Assembly: GCF_000764305.2 (NCBI RefSeq)
Contig: NW_025945714.1
Span: 27,342-91,341, forward strand
Length of the DNA stretch: 64,000 nucleotides
Reading direction: 5' to 3'
DNA from: Hyalella azteca
Taxonomy: Eukaryota > Arthropoda > Malacostraca > Amphipoda > Hyalellidae
How positions within the stretch are numbered: position 1 is the stretch's first letter; each line of letters begins with the position of its first letter. Under the pieces are notes generated by a model. That model ran no database searches and was not told the DNA's origin. It worked only from the letters and a program-made list of their open reading frames with translations. Both the position numbers and the translations under genes were made by a program. Positions 12,401-21,400 of this stretch are shown piece by piece.

Positions 12401-15400
12401 TCCTGCGTAAGCAGGGGCTGGACCGCTCCTTCCTGCAGTGCGACGACCACATGTGGCGCCTGGGGGAACGCAGTCTGCCTGCGGGTGAGTCCTGCCATGG
12501 GTCTGCTGGTGAGTCCTGCCCTGAGTCTGTGGGTGAGTCCTGCCCTGAGTCTGTGGGTGAGTCCTGCCCTGAGTCTGTGGGTGAGTCCTGCCCTGAGTCT
12601 GTGGGTGAGTCCTGCCCTGAGTCTGCGGATGAGTCCTGCCCTGAGTCTGCTGGTGAGTCCTGTCCTGAGTCTGCGGGTGAGTCCTGCCCTGAGTCTGTGG
12701 GTGAGTCCTGCCCTGAGTCTGTGGGTGAGTCCTGCCCTGAGTCTGCGGGTGAGTCCTGCCATGGGTCTGTGGGTGAGTCGGTGAGTCCTGCCATGGGTCT
12801 GTGGGTGAGTCCTGTGACTCCTGTCACGAGTCTGCGGGTGAATCCTGCCACGAGTCTGCGGGTGAGTCCTGTCACGAGTCTGCGGGTGAGTCCTGCCCTG
12901 AGTCTGCAGGTGAGTTCTGCCCTGAGTCTGTGGGTGAGTCCTGCCACGAGTCTGCGGGTGAGTCCCTGCCCTGAGTCTGTGGGTGAGTCCTGCCCTGAGT
13001 CTGCGGGTGAGTCCTGCCCTGAGTCTGCGGGCGAGTCCTTTCCTGAGTCTGCGGGCGAGTCCTGCCCTGAGTCTGCGGGTGAGTCCTGCCCTGAGTCTGT
13101 GGGTGAGTCCTGCCCTGAGTCTGCGGGTGAGTCCTGCCCTGAGTCTGCAGCTCTACAACCACACGCTGCTGCCTGCCGAGGTGACGTGTTAGTCTTATGT
13201 TTGTATTTTTTTATTGATATAATACTGTATTATAATATATTACATTACCGTATTATAATATTTTACCGTATACCCACATGCTACTGCCTGCCGAGGTGAC
13301 GTGTTATTCCTGTGATTGTATAGTTTTATTAATATATTACTGTATAATATAGTTAGGATTATTCCGATGTTATTTCATGGTATAATATATTACCGTGTAT
13401 GTATAATATACACGCTACTGCCCGCTGAGGTGACGAGTTATTCCTGTGTTTCTATCGTTTTACAGCTATAATATATTTCCGGTAAAATTTGCAGAATAAA
13501 AATTTGTGAGGAGAGACTGGAAAACATTTTGTAATTTTTAATTACCTTTAATCTATAACACACGGCTTGTGTCGCCAGAGTTGGTCGAGGTTTTCAACAA
13601 GACTGCGTTTGTAATATAAATCTGTCGTCATAGCTTGTCCAGGTTTAAGACGAGTGTGTTATTGTGCAGTCGTTTTTCCACACGGTGCTGCGCAACTCTG
13701 CCATGTGCAAAAGCTTCACGGACAACAACCTGCACTTGACCAACTGGCGCCGCCAGCTCGGCTGTCGCTGTCAATTCAAACACATCGTCGACTGGTGCGG
13801 CTGTTCCCCCAATGACTTCCTGCCTTCGGATTTCGCTAAGTTGCAGGTAACATTCAAACATTTCGCTATGTTGTAGGTAACATCCGAACATTTCGCTAAG
13901 TTGCAGGTAACATCCGAACATTTCGCTAAGTTGCAGGTAACATTCAAACATTTCGCTATGTTCCAGGTAACATCCGAGCATTTCGCCAAGTTGCAGGTAA
14001 CATCCGAACATTTTGCTAAGTTGCAGGTAACATCCGAACATTTCGCTAAGTTGCAGGTAACATCCAAACATTTCGCTAAGTTGCATGCAAAGGCCATAAA
14101 AAAATTCTGGTTCGGTTCAGCTTATGATTACCCGCTATTTCAGAGTCGCCTCAGCTTCTGATGAATCTTTTCTAGAATCGCCCTACTTCCTGATTAGTCT
14201 GGTATAGAGCTAAAGTTCAGATTATTCACCCCCCGTTCAGATTATTCACCTTTAGAGTCGCCTTACATTCTGATTATTCTCTTTTAGAGTCGCCCTAGAT
14301 TGGGATTATTCCCTCTTAGAGTCGCCCCACATGCTGATTACTCTCTCTTAGAGTCGCCCCACATGCTGATTACTCTCTCTTAGAGTCGCCCCACGTTCTG
14401 ATTAGAGTCGCCCCACATATCAATAACCAATCCCTGACTACAGGCGACGTCCTCGCGCAACCTGTTCTTCGCCCGCAAGTTCGAGGCGGTCAAGAGCCTG
14501 CAGGTCATCAACATGCTGGACGCCTGGCTGTACGGACCTCCGCGTGCAGGTGCGACAAGTGACCGCATCCTCTTCACATTCCAACTTGGACAGATTGCAA
14601 TGAGTTCAGATTGCTGGCAGATTTCAATTTTAGATTACCATAAGATTGCATCTGCATATTGCATCTTCATATTGCATCTGCATATTGCATCTTCATATTG
14701 CATCTTCATATTGCATCTGCATATTGCATCTTCATATTGCTATCAGATTGGAATGAGTTGAGATTGCTGGCAGATTACAATTTTAGATTGCTATCAAATT
14801 GCATCTTCTTCAGATTGCCATTTGATTGCATTGATTTCAGATTGTCCATCAGATGACATCCACATTGCCATCAGATTCCAAGCATTTTATTGCAACCGAA
14901 TTAACACAAATATTTTTAACTTGATGTCCATTTGTGGATGTGGATGGAATGCTTGTTAATGACCAGCATTGCCCAATACCATCAATATTGCATTCCTTCC
15001 CGTGCGCAATCATGCTTAAGGTAGATAGTTGATGCTATATGGTAGGGTGGCTTAATAAGTCAAGTGTTTAAACCTGGAGGCGCCGTATACCCGCAGCCAA
15101 TATTCACGCCGGTATTGTCATCAGGGAGGCTACACCTCAGCATGCGCCTAGTTCCAAAGACACTAATATTAAAAAATATATATAACTCAGTACTCGCTGC
15201 GGTGAGAGACAAAGAACGCATTTTCTCATCGACGAAAACGTGAAGTCACGGACAGACGGACGGACAGACAAACGAACTGAAAGACAGACATGGCGAGCGC
15301 AATAGTGCATTTTTTCATGAATGAGAAAATGTGCTAAGAAGCCTCTCCACCTAAAAAAAACGTTGAACCTAGCCTAATCTCATTGGCTGCCGCAGGGTGG

Positions 15401-18400
15401 AGAGGCTGGGCAAGTATAGAGGTAGGTCATGCTGGAGTGAAGCCTCCATGGAGACTATACTGGCTAGAGCAGTGGCTGCTGACTTATGGCGCCTATGCGT
15501 TCGGAAGAAGAAGCTAGTCAAGGCTTCTTGACCTGAGAAGTTCACTTCATTTTTGAATGGTTTGAATCCGGGATGCCACGGTTCCTTTCCTTTGATATCC
15601 GTTAATCCTCCCATTTTCCGATGGTTTGAAAATGAATTTGCCCTCACTTCATTTTGAATGGAACCCGTGTCTATGGGTTCCAAGTAGACTTACGTCACCT
15701 AAGGGTTGCAAGTAGCTAGCCATGGCTTCTTGGTCTGAAAAGCTCACTTCATTTTCGGTGTTGCTTAGTGGGCGGTGAATGATAGGCGTTAAAGTTGGTG
15801 CATCAGCATGATCGTGGGCGGTGCATTTCTATTAGAGAAACTATTTTTTTATTCATTTATTTCTTTTATTGTAATTTCTATTGAAGAAATTATTTTCGTT
15901 GGTGTGTAATTGTGAATCTTCGGTCATTTTTTTGAGTATTAATAGAATGAAAAAATTTTACTACCAACGTATATTTTATATTAAATTTTATGAGGTTTAT
16001 ATACCTAGCAACAGATACAACAAACTAAAAGAGCTATTGTGGGAGGAAGTTTATACCTACTGAAGCGAACTGTCGGTGAAAAATTTTTTATATTAGACAG
16101 AATCACCGAAAGACGAAAGTTTATAAAAAAATAACTATCGATGTATAATTAAAAGATATAAATTAACAACGGAAGTTGAAGATTTAATGAAATATAAATA
16201 TTTTGTCTCTATCATGCCCTTAGAGACACCGAGCCAAGAGAGCTACTGGGAGAACCGCTACCATCATCTGGACCCTCCCCACCCCTCACAGGACGCCCCC
16301 CGCTCCCTCTACCAGGCGGGGGTGCTGCTTGCCCTGCAGCAGGTCGCCCCCCACCTGCAGCGTCGCGCCTCATCCTCAGGTACTCTATAAAGTTGATATA
16401 TTATAATNAGGTATGGATCCTGCTCCAGGTATGGATCCTGCTCCAGGTATGGATGCTGCTCCAGGTATGGATGCTGCTCCAGGTATGGATCCTGCTCCAG
16501 GTAATGATCCTGCTCCAGGTAAGGATCCTGCTTTTCAGTCGCGTCCTCTGACTTCTCTTCCTTCTTGTGTTAATTCAAAAAATCATGTATTGCTGAAATG
16601 CTTCAAACATAACCATCACATATGTTGGTGAATGTGGTGGTTGTGGTGGAGTAGGTGGTGATGGTGGTGGAGTGGGTGGTGATGGTGGTGGATTGGGTGG
16701 TGATGGTGGTGGAGTGGGTGGTGATGGTGGTGGAGTGGGTGGTGATGGTGGTGGAGTGGGTGGTGATGGTGGTGGAGTGGGTGGTCGTGGTGGTGGAGTG
16801 GGTGGTGATGGTGGTGGAGNNNNNNNNNNNNNNNNNNNNNNNNNNNNNNNNNNNNNNNNNNNNNNNNNNNNNNNNNNNNNNNNNNNNNNNNNNNNNNNNN
16901 NNNNNNNNNNNNNNNNNNNNNNNNNNNNNNNNNNNNNNNNNNNNNNNNNNNNNNNNNNNNNNNNNNNNNNNNNNNNNNNNNNNNNNNNNNNNNNNNNNNN
17001 NNNNNNNNNNNNNNNNNNNNNNNNNNNNNNNNNNNNNNNNNNNNNNNNNNNNNNNNNNNNNNNNNNNNNNNNNNNNNNNNNNNNNNNNNNNNNNNNNNNN
17101 NNNNNNNNNNNNNNNNNNNNNNNNNNNNNNNNNNNNNNNNNNNNNNNNNNNNNNNNNNNNNNNNNNNNNNNNNNNNNNNNNNNNNNNNNNNNNNNNNNNN
17201 NNNNNNNNNNNNNNNNNNNNNNNNNNNNNNNNNNNNNNNNNNNNNNNNNNNNNNNNNNNNNNNNNNNNNNNNNNNNNNNNNNNNNNNNNNNNNNNNNNNN
17301 NNNNNNNNNNNNNNNNNNNNNNNNNNNNNNNNNNNNNNNNNNNNNNNNNNNNNNNNNNNNNNNNNNNNNNNNNNNNNNNNNNNNNNNNNNNNNNNNNNNN
17401 NNNNNNNNNNNNNNNNNNNNNNNNNNNNNNNGGGTTGTGTTGCAGGGTGTGGTTGTAGGAGCTAACCAGGGTTGTGTTGCAGGGTGTGGTTGTAGGAGCT
17501 GACCAGGGTTGTGTTGCAGGGTGTGGTTGTAGGAGCTAACCAGGGTTGTGTTGCAGGGTGTGGTTGTAGGAGCTAACCAGGGTTGTGTTGCAGGGTGTGG
17601 TTGTAGGAGCTAACCAGGGTTGTGGTGCAGGGTGTGGTTGTAGGAGCTAACCAGGGTTGTGTTGCAGGGTGTGGTTGTAGGAGCTAACCAGGGTTGTGTT
17701 GCAGGGTGTGGTTGTAGGAGCTAACCAGGGTTGTGTTGCAGGGTGTGGTGGTGGAGGCGCTGGTGGAGGCTGACGTCACCGTCAGGGTGGAAGCCTGGCT
17801 CGCTCCCACCATCAGGCCATCGCTGCTTAACACCTCCGTAGTCCAGGTGACCTATTTGTTCTTTATTGAAATTTTTAATTTTCTTGTGAAATTATGTATT
17901 CCATGTTCAAAAATTGAAAATAATAATTTCCTTGTGAAATTATGTACGTATTACACGTTAAAAAATTAAAATTATTAATTTTCACGTGAAATTATGCATT
18001 ACATGTTAAAAAACCGAAACTATTCACTATGAGGCACCCTGTAGAATGAATGGTTCATTGTCTTAACTCTAAACAATGAAACACTTTATTACGCACAGCA
18101 TGAGCAAAGAGCGGAGTGTATGGGGGTTCAAAATACATGGTGTGTGTGATTTGTATGGGGCGTATTATGCATAATGTGTTATTTATATGGGGTGTATTAT
18201 GCATGAAGTAGCCTATGTACAGGCCGCTCAAATCACGCTACTGATATTGTATTCAATATTTTAGTTGTATTGTATTCTGTGTGTTTTATGTATTGTATAG
18301 AATGTATGAGTGTTGTATTGTGCTCAGTATATTGTATAGAATGTATGAGTGTTGTATTGTATTCAGTGTATTGTATAGAATGTATGAGTGTTGTATTGTA

Positions 18401-21400
18401 TTCAGTGTATGGTATAGAATGTATGAGTGTTGTATTGTGCTCGGTGTATTGTATAGAATATGCTGTATTGTAGTGTAGGTACTCTGTATATTGTATAGAA
18501 TGCATGAGTCTTGTATTGTATTCAGTGTATTGTATAGAATGTGTTGTATTGTACTCAGTGTATTGTATAGAATGTGTTGTATTGTATAGCATGTATTGTA
18601 TACACCACGCCCACGCCCCCAGGACCTCCGTGTGGGGAGCGACTTTGACCTGAAGGAGCAGCTGTTCCGGTCCCTCGAGGGGGCGTACGGCCCCCTCACC
18701 AACGTCAGCCTCGCCCTGCAGTACGGCCTGCACTTCAGGGAGCAGGTCGCCCTGCAGCAGCAGCAGGACCTGCAGCAGCAGGACCTGCAGCAGCCCCCCA
18801 TCAGCGTCGTGGTCGCCGTCGTGGCTCCTGACAACGTCTTGGCTGACGCCGTCAGCGTCATTGTTGACGTCACTGATGAGGTATGCTGAGGTCTTCAGCT
18901 GATGTCAGCTGCGAGCTTTGCTGACTGTCGTCATCATGGCTATATCGTTATTACGCTTGTTCCTATGGCAATATGTTTAATTCTTGTTTTCATTGACAAT
19001 ACGTGAATCATTTTTGCTTATTACTATTAAAAATGCGGGTATCATTATTGCTTTTTACTGTTAATGATACCTTTATTATTTCTTCTAATTAATAATAATG
19101 AAAGGTGTCATCATTGCGTGTATCATTATTGCTTATTACCATTAATGATATCTGTATCATTATTAATCATTCTTCACCTGCTCATTAATCACCCATGACC
19201 CGCCTGCAGCANATACACATCTAGATGTGTATAAGAGACAGGCCTAGGCTTTTGCCCAAGAGTTGCTACACTTGGTGCAAATTTATTTTTGGTCTGCTTG
19301 GCCAACAGATCTAAATAATTTTTTGGTCAGAATCTCCTGTTCGACTTTGTAGTCGCCCGAGAGTATTAGAAGAACGGGCCGAGCCTAGTCTAGATGCTCA
19401 GACGCTGCCCAGTCGCCTTCAAACCCAGAGACCCCGAGCGGCTGATTTACGTGCTCCCCGAGTCTTGTGTGGCTCCTAATGCAGAGTTGCGCCCGCATCA
19501 AAATTTTGTTACCAACGCGTCTCATCCTTTACAGGATTTTACTGGGCGGGCCATCGGACGGTGGTGCCATGGGGCCACGTCACCACCCACCCGCGGGGCC
19601 TGAGCTGTACACCACCGCCCTGCTGGCCCACCGTGTCGTCCTCGGGCCCGCTGCCCCAGGTCCGCCCGACGCCCACCGTCCGCCACCTGTCGCTGTCGGC
19701 GGACAGGCGCTCTCTGATTGGATCGTCTCCGTCGTCAGGAGGTTCATGAAGCGTGCATCTCATTACTGATTATTTATTATATTTTATATATTGATATAAA
19801 ATATTATAAAATTTATTCTAAGACATTTAAATTTTAAACAAAATATATTGATATAAGAAAGAGTCGCATTACTGATTATTTATTCCATTTAATATATTTT
19901 GATACGTTTTATTTTCTCCCTACTTGTACCTTTCCTTTTATACATAATACCTTTCCTTTCATACATAATATAATATCCTTTTATACATAATAATCGTTTA
20001 AATGCGTTACTTGATGTTGCAGAAGCCTTGCGATATAGTCAAAATTTGTCTTTGAGTGCAATTTTGAATATTTTGCCCAGAGAAGAATATTTTGCACCAA
20101 AGAATGAACTTCACCAATATTGATGAAGTTTGTCTAATTCATTAATTGTAATACAATAAATAATAGGATATTTGTCGGCTAAATGGCCCCTGTGTGGGAT
20201 AAACTTCCTGTATTTGCCGTTGTGTTTGGGAGAGATGATATAGCAATTTTTTGGTGCAGCATGTTAACCTTTAGGAGCAGCATGATGACTTTTAGGATCA
20301 GCATGTCAGCCTTTAATTAAGATAATCGTTGACTCAGTTCCTCTATAGACCCTGTTTCTCTATAAAGATGCTGCATCATACAGTGGGGGGAAATAAATAT
20401 TCGTACACTTGAAAAATCGTATTTTAATGTATGTAAGTACACAAACTTAACAGGAAAAGTGATTTAAATTATGNGGACAGGCGCTCTCTGATTGGATCGT
20501 CTCCGTCGTCAGGAGGTTCTTGAAGCATGCGTCTCATTGCTGATTATTTATTGTATTTAATACATTTTGATATAAAATATTACAATATTTATTCTAAGAC
20601 ATTTAAATTAAAAAAAATATATATATTGATATAAGAAATAATCGCATTACTGATTATTTATTCTATTTAATATATTTTGATATGTTTTATTTTCTGCCTA
20701 CTTGTACCTGTGTTTGTATGGTTATTCTAACTAATTAATACATATAATAATATGATATTTTTCAGCTCAATGGCCCGTGTACACTTCATGTATTCGCGGT
20801 TATGTCTGAAAGAGACGATGTAGCAGTTTTTATGCGCAGCATGTTAACCTTTTAATACAATAATCGTAGACTCAGTTCACCGGAAGGCGCTGTTACTCTA
20901 AAACGCTGCTACATCATTTATTTGAAATAGGTAACCAATTTCTCAGTAATAAATAATCCCAATAATTATGAATTGCAGAATTTCGTATAAATAATAATCT
21001 TCGTTACTACGATTTTGTGATTTCAACATAAAACCATTACAGAGTTGTATTAATTTGTAGCTTTCCCGAAAACTGAAGATTCTTATTGATCAACACGCCA
21101 GTGACCTTTTGCAATATTTTCACGGCGTGCCAAGCCTCGAACCCACGACTCCCTTGTCCATTCTTAGTCCTGTTGACCACTACCATGGTAGATTAAGTTT
21201 TCTTACTCAATAACCATCATAAAAATAATGTTTTTTACTCAATAACCATCATAAAAATTAGGTATTTTTTACTCGATAATCATCATTAAAATAGGTTTCT
21301 TTATTCTATAACATCATAAAAATAAGTTTGTTTTACTCAATAACCATCATAAAAATCAAGTTTTTTACTCAATAAGCATAATAAATAAACATTTTTTACT

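Noticed and set aside
12280..13299. Long open frames on both strands over the 24-bp array
   Set aside because: They are open because the period is a multiple of three and stops are absent. The array starts at a real splice donor, so it is intron unless alternative donors are proven.
16655..17502. Glycine/valine-rich open frames
   Set aside because: They come from a 21-bp array plus the N gap; no start, homology or splice support.
303..20515. Biological exon shuffling or trans-splicing of oxt
   Set aside because: Adapter remnants, single-N joins and duplicated blocks give a simpler explanation: mis-scaffolded allelic contigs.
21121..21192. tRNA gene
   Set aside because: A and B box-like motifs are present, but stems cannot be drawn convincingly and no terminator follows.
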